Shown: one piece after another, positions 26,040-35,066 of the stretch
Numbering within the stretch: position 1 is the stretch's first letter
How the letters are laid out: each line of letters opens with the position of its first letter
Assembly (NCBI GenBank): GCA_043753895.1
Contig: JAYUWK010000160.1
Span: forward strand, 121,050-185,049
Reading direction: 5' to 3'
DNA length: 64,000 bases
Source: WLMZ01 sp043753895
Lineage (GTDB): Bacteria; Actinomycetota; Acidimicrobiia; Acidimicrobiales; Ilumatobacteraceae
Position numbers and translations under genes: made by a program
Notes under the pieces: model-generated
Told to the model about the DNA's origin: nothing
What the model saw: the letters and a program-made list of their open reading frames with translations, nothing else
Database searches by the model: none

Positions 26040-28953
26040 ATCGATACGTGCCCGGCTTCAGCCGGTACTGCTCGAGCACATCAGGCCCGCAGCTGGCCGT
26101 TCCGAGACCGCGGTGCGCCGTGTCGAGGCACACCACCAGACCTGGTCGAGCCACGAGTTCGCTCTCGTGTGGCGCCGCGTACAACTCAGCAGGCGTGTGG
26201 TGAGTAGCCGAGCAGTGCATCGGAGCGGCGCCCAGCACGTCGACACGAACGATGCGCCCGCGCCGGTCGATGCACTCGAACCAGCGACATTCTGTACGCA
26301 GGCCGAACTCCTGCGGTACGAGATACGGCGAGGCATCGACACCCTGCTCCCAGGTCTCGATCATCGCGGAAGCATTGCGGTCGACATAGTTCTCGTGCGG
26401 GCCGCGACCGAACCAGCGAAGCGTTTCGAAACCGCGGGGGAGTTCGAACATGACGCCGACTCGAGGCAGGTCGCGCAACTCGTAGGGCACCTCGACGGTG
26501 TGGTGATACGTGACCGATAGATCGTCGTCGACGAATCGCTGCATCCGGTGCTCGACCAATTCGTCGGCCGGGCGAGCATCCAAACCGGCATCGAGCCAGT
26601 GGCCGAGCGCGCGGCCGCCCACTCGCAGGCGAAGCGCCAATTCGGGCATCAACTTAAAGCCATCGTTGTCGGTGGCGGCGCGCCACAGGTTGAGCGTGAC
26701 GGGCTGTACAAGCAGCTTCTCCACCGGTGTGAGCACAGCATCCGCGCGACCGGTTGACTTGGGTGCGGCTGGTCGACGAGCGGCGCGGAGCGGTACCTGA
26801 TCCCAGCTCACCAGGTGTCCAGCCGGCGCCCATGCTTGTGCGCTGCGAAGCGTCCAACGCACCGAGAACCCAATGTCGTGGTTGCCCGCAGGCACCGCGC
26901 ACGGCAACGGCAGGGTCACGGATGAGTGCGCGGGAATCGTCGGCAGGTCGAGCTCACCCGTGGCAGCGAGAACGCCGTCGACATGCATGCCCCAGATCGC
27001 GCGCAGCGCGCCGAGGTCGCCGAACGAATGGCGGTTGGCGACGGCAATGGTGCCGGCCTTCCTGCCAGCCGAAACTGTGACGGGTCGGTGGACCCACGCA
27101 ACCTCGCGCATCGCCGGATGCGGTACCAGATCGGCGGCCACCAAGCCATCGGCCACGAAGTTGCAGTCGTTGGGTGTGTCACCGAACAACCCCCCGTAGG
27201 CGAACCGCTTGCGCCCATCGGGCAGGGTCTGCGTCAGACCATGGTCCTTCCATTCCCACAGGAACCCGCCCTGCAGACCGGGATTCGACGTGATCGCCGC
27301 CCAGTAGTCGGCCAGTGATCCGTTCGAGTTGCCCATCGCATGGCTGTACTCGCACAGGATCAGCGGGCGATCACCGAGGTTGTCGCGACCGTACGCCACG
27401 ATCGCATCAATGGGCGCATACATCGGGCACACCACGTCAGTGGCCAAGCGACCGCCATCGGCCCAACCGTTGTGGAACGGTGCCCCTTCGTAGTGCAGCA
27501 GCCGCGACGGATCGTTGTGGCGCATCCATCCGGCCAGGGCATCGTGGTTCGCGCCGTAGCCACTCTCGTTGCCCAACGACCACATGATCACGCATGGGTG
27601 GTTCACATCGCGTTCCACCATGCGCGACCCACGCGCCAACCATGCAGCGCGGTAGCGGTCGTCGTTACAGAGCGAGGTGTTGTATGCGTGGCTCTCGATG
27701 TTGGCCTCGTCGACCACGTACATGCCCAGTTCATCGCAGAGGTCGAGCAACCGAGGATCATTCGGATAGTGCGACGTTCGGACCGAGTTGATGTTGTGCA
27801 GTTTCATCAGCACCAGATCGGCGCGCATGTCGTCGACAGTGACGGCTTTACCGCGTGTGGGGTGATGATCGTGACGGTTCACGCCAAAGACCCAGACCGG
27901 CTGGCCATTCACCAGCATCTGCCGGTTGGCGACCTCGACATGGCGAAAGCCCACGAGTTGGGCATGCACTTCGGCAACCGACCCGTCGGGAGACAGGAGT
28001 TCGGCGACGACGCGATATCGATTCGGGTGCTCGGCCGACCACGGCGCTACGCCGGCGACGTCGAACGAACCCACTGCGTGATGACCCGTGAACGTGTACG
28101 GCCGCGCGAACTCGTGGGGCACTGCGGCGACATGAGACTTGCCGATGCGCTTACCGGCAAGGGTCTCGAGTGTGGTGCGAACTATCCACCCCAATGTTGG
28201 CGCGGTCGCAAACGAGACCGTGGAGGTCACCGTCAACAACCCGGTGCCATCGGCAACTCGTAGATCCGCGTCGCAGCGAAGGTTGGCCAGATGCGTCGCG
28301 GCCCTCGATTCGATGAATACCTCGCGGTGCAGACCCGCCATCCACCACTGATCTTGGTCCTCCACGTAGCTGTTCGCGCTATAGCGCATCACGACGATCG
28401 CAACGGTGTTGACGCCGGCGACGACGTGATCGGTGATGTCGTATTCACTCGACAATCTGCTGTCGGTGCCGTAACCCGCGAACTCTCCGTTCACAGAGAC
28501 AGCGTGCACGCTCTCGGCACCGCCCACGTGTAACACCACGCGACGCTCGCGCAGCCATGCGGCCGGGACCTGTATCGTGCGCCGGTACACCCCAGTGGGG
28601 TTGTGATCGGGCAGGCGCGGTGGCGGTCCTTCGAAGGGCATCTGCACGTTCGTGTAGTGCGGCAGATCGCCGGTGTTCTGCATCGTCCAGTTGCCGGGCA
28701 CCGCGACTGATTGCCAACGCTCGTCATTGTGCGCCGCGTCGGTGGCGGTGGCCGGCACCGCATCGGGGGTGTCGTACAGACGGAGCTTCCACGAACCGTC
28801 GAGGCTACGGAACCATCGAGACGCCGCACGGTCTCCAATGCGGGCAGCAGCGATGTCAGCGAATGCCGTGGTGGGCACCCGCATGGGCAGCCGGGACAGA
28901 GCAATGGTATTCGGATCTGACCAAGGGCGCAGCGGCCCGACGATGCGTATCAC
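25987..28953 (-). CDS. lacZ: Beta-galactosidase, glycoside hydrolase family 2
   Basis: A 988-residue LacZ-type enzyme with the full five-domain layout. The sugar-binding N-domain contains WQSVAVPGNWTMQ and NPTGVYRRTI; the catalytic TIM barrel contains FGVNRHDHHP, RTSHYPNDPR, the acid/base Glu463 in SLGNESGYG and the nucleophile Glu535 in ILCEYSHAMGNSNG; and the C-terminal beta-sandwich has WFGRGPHENYVDR and PQEFGLRTECRW. No signal peptide, so it is cytoplasmic and would act on imported galactosides. No transporter or sugar regulator is adjacent. The antisense overlap with namH at its 3' end is unusual for two unrelated genes. Confidence 0.93.
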   Translation of the reverse strand: MIRIVGPLRPWSDPNTIALSRLPMRVPTTAFADIAAARIGDRAASRWFRSLDGSWKLRLYDTPDAVPATATDAAHNDERWQSVAVPGNWTMQNTGDLPHYTNVQMPFEGPPPRLPDHNPTGVYRRTIQVPAAWLRERRVVLHVGGAESVHAVSVNGEFAGYGTDSRLSSEYDITDHVVAGVNTVAIVVMRYSANSYVEDQDQWWMAGLHREVFIESRAATHLANLRCDADLRVADGTGLLTVTSTVSFATAPTLGWIVRTTLETLAGKRIGKSHVAAVPHEFARPYTFTGHHAVGSFDVAGVAPWSAEHPNRYRVVAELLSPDGSVAEVHAQLVGFRHVEVANRQMLVNGQPVWVFGVNRHDHHPTRGKAVTVDDMRADLVLMKLHNINSVRTSHYPNDPRLLDLCDELGMYVVDEANIESHAYNTSLCNDDRYRAAWLARGSRMVERDVNHPCVIMWSLGNESGYGANHDALAGWMRHNDPSRLLHYEGAPFHNGWADGGRLATDVVCPMYAPIDAIVAYGRDNLGDRPLILCEYSHAMGNSNGSLADYWAAITSNPGLQGGFLWEWKDHGLTQTLPDGRKRFAYGGLFGDTPNDCNFVADGLVAADLVPHPAMREVAWVHRPVTVSAGRKAGTIAVANRHSFGDLGALRAIWGMHVDGVLAATGELDLPTIPAHSSVTLPLPCAVPAGNHDIGFSVRWTLRSAQAWAPAGHLVSWDQVPLRAARRPAAPKSTGRADAVLTPVEKLLVQPVTLNLWRAATDNDGFKLMPELALRLRVGGRALGHWLDAGLDARPADELVEHRMQRFVDDDLSVTYHHTVEVPYELRDLPRVGVMFELPRGFETLRWFGRGPHENYVDRNASAMIETWEQGVDASPYLVPQEFGLRTECRWFECIDRRGRIVRVDVLGAAPMHCSATHHTPAELYAAPHESELVARPGLVVCLDTAHRGLGTASCGPDVLEQYRLKPGTYRFSYRLSLASRAGADRRR

Positions 28954-28992
28954 GACAGGAGTCTCTCACCGTCGACCCCGTTGATGCAGGTC

Positions 28993-29943
28993 TCAGCCGT
29001 GCACCCAGACGGTCATCTTCATCGGAATGATGCCGCTTTCCCAGATGAAGTCCATCGCGGGCACGCTGACGCGAACGCATCCGTGTGACGCTGCGTACTT
29101 CGGCACGCTGTTCGAACCATGCACGGCAATGCCTCCGTGGAAGTACTTGGGCCGGTAGATCTTGCCGAGGTCGCCCTCCCACCAGCCGTCAGGACGCTCG
29201 CGGTTCACTTTCCACAGACCATCGGGCGTGAGCGCGACTCCGGTGATGTTGGGTGCACCGGGGGTGTTCTTGTCGGGTTCGTCGAAGGGCAGTCCATTGC
29301 CCGTGGATGCGTTAAAGGTCCACAGCGGCACACCATCGACCGCGATGAACAGCAATTGGCGCGCCTTGTCGACTTCGACGAGTGTGCCCGCGTCGGCCTG
29401 ACCATGGGCCTTGGTGCCGAACTGAGTGAGGTAGGCCGCAGTCGTTGCGTCCACGGCTCCGGTGGGATCGAGGCCCAGGTACTTCTGAAAGGCCATCACC
29501 GCCTGTTTCGTGGTGAGGCCGAATCTGCCATCGGCTGGCGCGACCCAGAACCCGAGTTGCACGAGGCGCAGTTGCAACACCGCCGTGTCAGGTCCACTGC
29601 GCGATCCCACGGGCACGATCGGCGTCGGGAACGCCCCGACCTCGACGATATTGGCGGGCAATCCCGTGGTCGTTGTCGCCTCGACCGTGGTGGTGGGTTC
29701 CTCGGTGGTGGTGGGCGCAGCGGTGGTCGTGGGCGCTGCGGTGGTCCGCGCCGCACTCTCGGGGGCTTGGCTGATCATCGGCGCCGGGGTTCCCGAAACA
29801 ATCGGGGACATCGACACTGTGTCGCTGGGCGGAGCACCAGCGGAGGTGGTCGGCGAGGTGCACGCGCTAAGTATCGACGCAGCCAGCACGACACCGATGG
29901 CCACGCCTAGCGGCGCGTGTCGCGATCTGGGGGAACCGATCAT
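28993..29943 (-). CDS. Lipoprotein L,D-transpeptidase with peptidoglycan-binding domain
   Basis: A 316-residue lipid-anchored enzyme. The signal peptide ends in the lipobox LSAC (SILSACTSP). A Thr/Ala-rich linker precedes a PG_binding_1 repeat (LQLRLVQLGFWVAPADGRFG, then TTKQAVMAFQKYLGLD). The C-terminal YkuD domain has GGIAVHGSNSVP with the conserved His, and the active motif ASHGCVRVS with the catalytic Cys. It forms 3-3 cross-links in peptidoglycan. The gene is preceded by a perfect inverted repeat at 30014-30037 that may control it. Confidence 0.9.
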   Translation of the reverse strand: MIGSPRSRHAPLGVAIGVVLAASILSACTSPTTSAGAPPSDTVSMSPIVSGTPAPMISQAPESAARTTAAPTTTAAPTTTEEPTTTVEATTTTGLPANIVEVGAFPTPIVPVGSRSGPDTAVLQLRLVQLGFWVAPADGRFGLTTKQAVMAFQKYLGLDPTGAVDATTAAYLTQFGTKAHGQADAGTLVEVDKARQLLFIAVDGVPLWTFNASTGNGLPFDEPDKNTPGAPNITGVALTPDGLWKVNRERPDGWWEGDLGKIYRPKYFHGGIAVHGSNSVPKYAASHGCVRVSVPAMDFIWESGIIPMKMTVWVHG

Positions 29944-30013
29944 GCCTACTCTTGCTCGATCTGGAGGTTGCGCGCGTCGGTGTATAACGAAACCGATGGA
30001 AACAGACTACCGC

Positions 30014-30037
30014 TGACCAGCAAACCATTGCTGGTCA
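30014..30037. repeat. Perfect 10-bp inverted repeat upstream of the L,D-transpeptidase
   Basis: TGACCAGCAA at 30014-30023 and TTGCTGGTCA at 30028-30037 are exact complements around a 4-nt loop. It lies 71 bp upstream of the transpeptidase ATG and 58 bp after the end of the 2OG oxygenase gene. There is no T run, so an operator is at least as likely as a terminator. Confidence 0.7.
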
Positions 30038-30094
30038 CCCCACGCACGAACTCGTTACTTTTCGACAACGATTGTGCGTCAAGCCAGCCGGGCG

Positions 30095-30685
30095 TCACTC
30101 CACGTAGGCGGGCAGTTCGCACCAGATGGTCAGCGCGTACTTCACGCCCGAGTGCAGCTGGTTGGTCTGATGGGGATGGGTCACCAACGATGGCCATGCA
30201 AGAGCCCAACCCACCGGCACCTCGGCGTTGGTCACCCTCTGCAATGGAAACTCCAATTCGCCGCCCGCGTAGTCGTCGTTGAGTTTGATCGACGCCGATA
30301 CCTGAGCGACGTCGTGATGAATTCTCAGGCTCTCCTGTTCACCCAACGCATACCGAATGACGAACGCATCGCGCAGACCGAAATAATCGATGTACGGCCA
30401 GGCCCGCTGCAGTTGCGGCCAGAGACGTCGACCGACATCGGCCTGCACAGACTCGAAGAGTCGGGGACTGATCACCGCGAGTGACACCTCGTGGCCCGGC
30501 ACCGGATCGTCGGGTTGCGGCTCGAACGCACCAACGGCCTCGGCGGCGCGGATGATTGCGGCACAGAACTGCGGCGTCCAGAACGGCATAACGAAAAGCT
30601 CGGTACCAACACTGGCGATCTCAGAGGAGTCGTCGATCGCATCGACATAACCGAGGATGCGTTGCAGGTCGTCGAGATCGGTCAT
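30095..30685 (-). CDS. 2-oxoglutarate/Fe(II)-dependent oxygenase (prolyl-4-hydroxylase-like)
   Basis: A 196-residue jelly-roll oxygenase. The metal-binding facial triad is visible as LRIHHDVAQVSASI (His and Asp of the H-x-D motif) and PSLVTHPHQTNQLHSG (distal His), with a basic residue for 2-oxoglutarate (SGVKYALTIW). DYAGGELEFPLQ is typical of the prolyl-hydroxylase-like branch. The substrate could be a protein side chain or a small molecule. The start at 30685 overlaps the stop of gluQ (ATGA), which suggests it may act on tRNA-related or translation factors, but this is conjecture. Confidence 0.8.
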   Translation of the reverse strand: MTDLDDLQRILGYVDAIDDSSEIASVGTELFVMPFWTPQFCAAIIRAAEAVGAFEPQPDDPVPGHEVSLAVISPRLFESVQADVGRRLWPQLQRAWPYIDYFGLRDAFVIRYALGEQESLRIHHDVAQVSASIKLNDDYAGGELEFPLQRVTNAEVPVGWALAWPSLVTHPHQTNQLHSGVKYALTIWCELPAYVE

Positions 30686-31620
30686 GTCACCGATCGTTGC
30701 AGACCCGGCGGCAGGACCCACGGCTCTGTCGTCAACGCGGCCACACTGAAGCGCGACGCGAGCAGCGCCGGTGTGACCGGCTCGCCGACCTCGGCCAGAC
30801 CGATGCTCGATGCCAGCAGCGTCAACACCTGCGGCACCTGCAGGCCTCGTTCGGCGAGCTGCGTCAACGTGACATCGCCGTGGCGCTTGGCGAGGCGAAC
30901 ACCGTCGGCTCCGAGCACCAACGGAAGGTGACAGTATCGCGGCGTCGCCAGACCGAGCAGTCGTTGCAGCATCACCTGCCGCGGTGTCGACGACAACAGG
31001 TCGTCGCCGCGCACGACCTCGACCACACCCTGCGCGGCGTCGTCGACTACCACCGCCAAGTTGTACGCCGGCACGCCGTCATTGCGGCGCAGTACGACGT
31101 CATCGACGCCAGCCGCGAACGCTCCCTTGACTTCGTCGACGACCTCGATCGCCACGGTTGTGTTGCCGGCGTCGAGTCGAAGTGCTGGCCGACGACCCTG
31201 CGCATCGAACTCGGCACGGCGTCGGCGGCTCAGCGTCCGACAGGTTCCCGGATACACCCCTTCAGCGATGCCCGGGCCCTGCGGTGCGCTCGAAGCCACG
31301 CGAATCTCGCGGCGGGTGCAGTAACAGTCATACGTGCGTCCCTGCTCAGAGAGCAATTCGATCGCTGCGTAATAGCGATCGAACCGTTCGCTCTGGCGCA
31401 CCACGGCGCCGTCCCAATCGAGCCCGAGCGCAGCGAGCGCGCGAAGTTGCGCTGACTCGTGCACCGGTGAAGATGTGACCCGATCGAGGTCCTCCATACG
31501 CACGATGAAATCCAATGATTGAGCGCGCGCCGAGACCCACGCCACCAGTGCCGTGCGCAGATTTCCCAAATGCAATTCACCCGTGGGAGACGGCGCAAAA
31601 CGGCCCGCAGCTGAGATCAC
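30682..31620 (-). CDS. gluQ: Glutamyl-Q tRNA(Asp) synthetase
   Basis: A truncated glutamyl-tRNA synthetase lacking the anticodon-binding domain, the hallmark of GluQ-RS, which attaches glutamate to the queuosine base of tRNA-Asp. Sequence elements are RFAPSPTGELHLGNLRTALV (HIGH motif as HLGN), a zinc site with YDCYCTRREI and YPGTC, VVRGDDLLSSTPRQVML, and the KMSKR-equivalent LAKRHGD. About 312 residues counted from the GTG at 31620, which is chosen because it directly precedes ISAAGRFAPSP; a second GTG lies at 31623. It is the first gene of a pair with the 2OG oxygenase. Confidence 0.88.
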   Translation of the reverse strand: MISAAGRFAPSPTGELHLGNLRTALVAWVSARAQSLDFIVRMEDLDRVTSSPVHESAQLRALAALGLDWDGAVVRQSERFDRYYAAIELLSEQGRTYDCYCTRREIRVASSAPQGPGIAEGVYPGTCRTLSRRRRAEFDAQGRRPALRLDAGNTTVAIEVVDEVKGAFAAGVDDVVLRRNDGVPAYNLAVVVDDAAQGVVEVVRGDDLLSSTPRQVMLQRLLGLATPRYCHLPLVLGADGVRLAKRHGDVTLTQLAERGLQVPQVLTLLASSIGLAEVGEPVTPALLASRFSVAALTTEPWVLPPGLQRSVT

Positions 31621-31710
31621 CACAGAAGTCTGCCAAGAGTCTTTACTCCAGCGCTCCGCGTCCGGTATGGTTGACCTATTGTGGTCACTTGGACACACTG
31701 AGTAGGGAAC

Positions 31711-33774
31711 ATGCACACTGCGGCGGGAGACGACAGGACATTGGAGACGGTGCCGCCGCTGCGCGTCTCAGAGGCCTCCCTGGCCCAGGCAACCAAGCTC
31801 CTGCTTCCCAGCAATCTGGCCGTACTCCCGGTGTTCATGGCCATCGGTCTCGCATTGCGCGACCAGATCTCCGTGCGTCGACTTGCGATCTGGTGCCTGA
31901 TCGGGGTGATCGTCGAGCTGTTGTCCTTGCTCGCGACGTGGAGCTATCGACGTGAGCGACTCGCCGGCGGCACCGGATTACGGTCGCTGCCGCTCATCCG
32001 TATCTCCACGATTGCGGTCGGCGCGGCGTGGGGCAGTTCGTTGTTCATGCCCGACGCCAACAACACCACACTCGTGTTGCTTTTCGCCGTCTTTGCCTAC
32101 GGCGCAAGCGCTTTCGCCATGCTGCTCACCATCTCGCGCACCGACTTGTATTGTGCTTTCGAGATACCGTTGTTTCTCACCGGCGCACTGGCCTTGGCAT
32201 TCACTCGCGACAGTCGGCTGTTCACGGTCGGCCTGCTCGCACTCGGCTATTTGCTGTTCGCCACATGGATTCACCGCATCGCCAATCGCGGCGCACTCGA
32301 AGCCATCGAGCTGCAGTGGCAATCCGAGCAACTCATGTCCACGCTCGCCGACGAACATCAACTCCTCCTGAAGGCCAACAACGCATTTGCCGAACTCAAC
32401 TCGCGTCTGGCACATCAGGCGATGCACGATCCCCTGACCGGGCTGTTCAACCGCCGCGGTGCCATCGATGCGCTTGACAAAGCATTGGCCGAAGCAGGCG
32501 ATAGTTCGCCCGTGGGTTTGTTGTATCTCGACCTCGACCGCTTCAAACACATCAACGATTCGCTCGGGCATCGCGGCGGCGACCAGTTCATTGCCGTGAT
32601 CGCAGACCGACTTGCGCGCAGCATCGATCCGGGCGCCGCTGCTGGCCGCATCGGTGGTGACGAGTTCATCGCCGTGCTCCCGAACTGCGACATCGGCGCA
32701 AGCATGGCCATTGCCAGCCGCATCACCTCTGTGCTCGGTCAGCCCATCCACGCAGAGGGCCGCGAAGTACCGTCATCGGTGAGCATCGGGGTTGCTGTTG
32801 GCCCGATCCACGGCGCGGGCGCCAGCGAGTTACTGCGCTACGCCAACGCTGCGCTACACCGCGCCAAAGGCGCGGGACGTAATCGTGTCGAGCTGTTCGA
32901 CGGGTCGGTCAAGACCGAACTCAACAGCCGGGTCGACAACGAACAGGCCTTGCGCCGCGCGCTCGATGATGGCGACATCGTGCCGTTCTTCCAACCAGAG
33001 ATCGACGCGACCACCGGTCAAGTGGTGGGCGCAGAGCTACTCGCGCGGTGGCTTCGCCGCGACGGCGTCGTCGTGCCCGCCGCGGAGTTCATGGAGGTCG
33101 CGACCCACGCCGGTCTCCTCGAGCGAATGACCGAGCACGTCATGCAACAAGCCCGTCCGCTGATCAGGCGGCTGAGCACACTCGGGTTGCCCGACGGTTT
33201 CCGCTTCCGGGTCAACCTGCCACCACGCGCGACCGAACGATCCTGGCGCGAGAACCCGCTCGACACCCTCGTCGGTGGTATCGACCCCACACTGCTCACG
33301 GTCGATGTCACCGAGTCCGCCGTCATCGACGACCTCGGTGCCGCTGCCGCGAATCTGGCGTCGTTGCGCGTGCGCGGCGTGCGCGTCTGTCTCGACGACT
33401 TCGCGCGCGGCGTCTCGTCGCTCAGTTTGCTGCGACGGTTACCGCTCGACGAGGTGCGCATCGACCGCACGTCGATTGACACCATTACCGCCCACCCGCA
33501 CGACCGTGCCATTGTGCGCTCGATCATCAGCCTCGTGCGCGAGATCGGACTCACCGCAACGGCCGACGGCGTCGAAACCGGTGCGCAGGCCGATGTGCTG
33601 ATCGCGCTCGGTTGCATCCGTCATCAGGGTCACCTGTATGCACGGGCACTTCCGGCCTCAGAGTTCGAACATTTCCTGAACGTCTCGATGGCCGAGCGGA
33701 TGGCACAGGGTCGTGTGTTGACCACGTCGTCCACCGACGATCATCGCCTCTGGCCACCACACGACGTGCAATAG
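31711..33774 (+). CDS. Membrane GGDEF-EAL protein with degenerate EAL domain
   Basis: A 687-residue protein. The N-terminal 190 residues hold five to six hydrophobic segments, like a MASE sensor. After a short coiled linker (ANNAFAELNSRLAHQAMHD) comes a GGDEF domain with intact signature RIGGDEFIAVL, predicted to make c-di-GMP. The EAL domain is degenerate: the EAL motif reads ELLARWLR, EITES is DVTES, DDFGTG is DDFARG, the VKID lysine is Arg (EVRIDR), and AEGVE is ADGVET. Several of these residues bind the catalytic metals, so phosphodiesterase activity is doubtful and the domain may be a c-di-GMP sensor. Divergent from gluQ. Confidence 0.88.
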   Translation: MHTAAGDDRTLETVPPLRVSEASLAQATKLLLPSNLAVLPVFMAIGLALRDQISVRRLAIWCLIGVIVELLSLLATWSYRRERLAGGTGLRSLPLIRISTIAVGAAWGSSLFMPDANNTTLVLLFAVFAYGASAFAMLLTISRTDLYCAFEIPLFLTGALALAFTRDSRLFTVGLLALGYLLFATWIHRIANRGALEAIELQWQSEQLMSTLADEHQLLLKANNAFAELNSRLAHQAMHDPLTGLFNRRGAIDALDKALAEAGDSSPVGLLYLDLDRFKHINDSLGHRGGDQFIAVIADRLARSIDPGAAAGRIGGDEFIAVLPNCDIGASMAIASRITSVLGQPIHAEGREVPSSVSIGVAVGPIHGAGASELLRYANAALHRAKGAGRNRVELFDGSVKTELNSRVDNEQALRRALDDGDIVPFFQPEIDATTGQVVGAELLARWLRRDGVVVPAAEFMEVATHAGLLERMTEHVMQQARPLIRRLSTLGLPDGFRFRVNLPPRATERSWRENPLDTLVGGIDPTLLTVDVTESAVIDDLGAAAANLASLRVRGVRVCLDDFARGVSSLSLLRRLPLDEVRIDRTSIDTITAHPHDRAIVRSIISLVREIGLTATADGVETGAQADVLIALGCIRHQGHLYARALPASEFEHFLNVSMAERMAQGRVLTTSSTDDHRLWPPHDVQ

Positions 33775-33794
33775 GCTGTCCCCAAGGGGGTGTG

Positions 33795-34979
33795 ATGCTC
33801 TGTCCATGGTGTGGCGTCGGATACCAACCCGGCCAAGAGTTGTGTTCGGACTGCGGTACCACCTTGCCAACGACCGTGCCCGCCGAGACGATCCTCGTCG
33901 TGGAGCAAACGGCTCCGCTCGCAACCGAGCCGAATCAGTGGCCGAACCAGTGGCACGACGACTGGGCCACCACCGTACAGACCGGCGTTCCGGCGAACGA
34001 TCCCACCCCAACGGGGATGGCGGTACCCGTCGACGCCGCCGTACCCGTGAGCGCCTGGAAACTCTCGGCGTTCTCGGTGATCGCCAGCGTCGCCGGGCTC
34101 GGTGTAGTCGTTGCATCGTTGTTGCCACAGCTCAACGTCACCTCGGACGCGCCGGTTGCAGCACAGGTGGGCGACTACAAACTCAACGATCTCGCCGCAG
34201 GTTTCGCATCGGGCGGATTGCTCTCCGGTACCAATCTGGCCGTGGGCATCATCATTGCCGGCGTGTTATTGATCGGCGGTGCGCTGTTTGCAGCTCGCGG
34301 CCAAAGGATCGGAGCCGGCATCGGAAGCGGCGCCGCGTTGGCGCTCGCGCCGTTCATGGTCGTCATTTGGGGCAACATCTCCAAGATCTCCGACGGAGTC
34401 ACAGAGCAGGCGGTAGCCGCCAAGCGGAGTACCGGAGTGGGCACCATCATCGAGACCCGGCCCACTGCTGGCTTCTACATCCTCCTCGGTGCCGCCGTGC
34501 TCGCGCTCGTCGCCATGGTGGTCGCTCTGGCCCAAGCCGGCAACGAGGGCCACGCCCCGCTGAATCGAGCACTCTGTGCGGCGGGCGCGATCGCGAGCAT
34601 GGTTGCGGCCGGGGGGCAACTCATCCCACAACACGGCGTCGGCTTCCGTCGCAACTTCTCCATCGAGACCATCGACGTCATTCTGATCAGCGGACGGCTC
34701 GCTGTGATCGGCCTCGTGGCGCTCTGCGGCATGATCGGTTTCCTGCGCAGCGATCGTTGGGGAGTTGGTCTCGCGGTGGGCGGTGTCGGTATCTACGCCT
34801 GGCAGTGGCTGTCGTCCATCGCCGCGCTCGGCGACCTTCCCGCGCCACCAGCGTTCTTCAACCCCGGCACCACGTCGGGCAAGCCCACCATCGTCACCAC
34901 CATCGGCGTGGTTGCCATGCTGCTGAGCGCCGCCGCCGTCATCGTGATCGCCTCTCGCCAGAAATCGACACCGTCATGA
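33795..34979 (+). CDS. Zinc-ribbon plus multi-pass membrane protein
   Basis: A 394-residue protein with an N-terminal zinc ribbon (MLCPWCGVGYQPGQELCSDC, four Cys in CxxC pairs) and a polar linker, followed by about eight hydrophobic segments such as LSAFSVIASVAGLGVVVASL, GIIIAGVLLIGGALFAA and VTTIGVVAMLLSAAAVIVIA. No transporter family motif is recognised. Zinc-ribbon membrane proteins of this kind are common and uncharacterised in Actinobacteria. It starts 20 bp after the GGDEF gene and could be cotranscribed. The ATG at 33795 starts at the first Cys pair. Confidence 0.7.
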   Translation: MLCPWCGVGYQPGQELCSDCGTTLPTTVPAETILVVEQTAPLATEPNQWPNQWHDDWATTVQTGVPANDPTPTGMAVPVDAAVPVSAWKLSAFSVIASVAGLGVVVASLLPQLNVTSDAPVAAQVGDYKLNDLAAGFASGGLLSGTNLAVGIIIAGVLLIGGALFAARGQRIGAGIGSGAALALAPFMVVIWGNISKISDGVTEQAVAAKRSTGVGTIIETRPTAGFYILLGAAVLALVAMVVALAQAGNEGHAPLNRALCAAGAIASMVAAGGQLIPQHGVGFRRNFSIETIDVILISGRLAVIGLVALCGMIGFLRSDRWGVGLAVGGVGIYAWQWLSSIAALGDLPAPPAFFNPGTTSGKPTIVTTIGVVAMLLSAAAVIVIASRQKSTPS

Positions 34980-35066
34980 GCGATCGACCGGCTGAGGCGA
35001 CCCTGCTCAGCCCATCATTTTTCGAAGTTGATTCAGGTCGGATGATCGTGTGCCGATACCTCAGTT

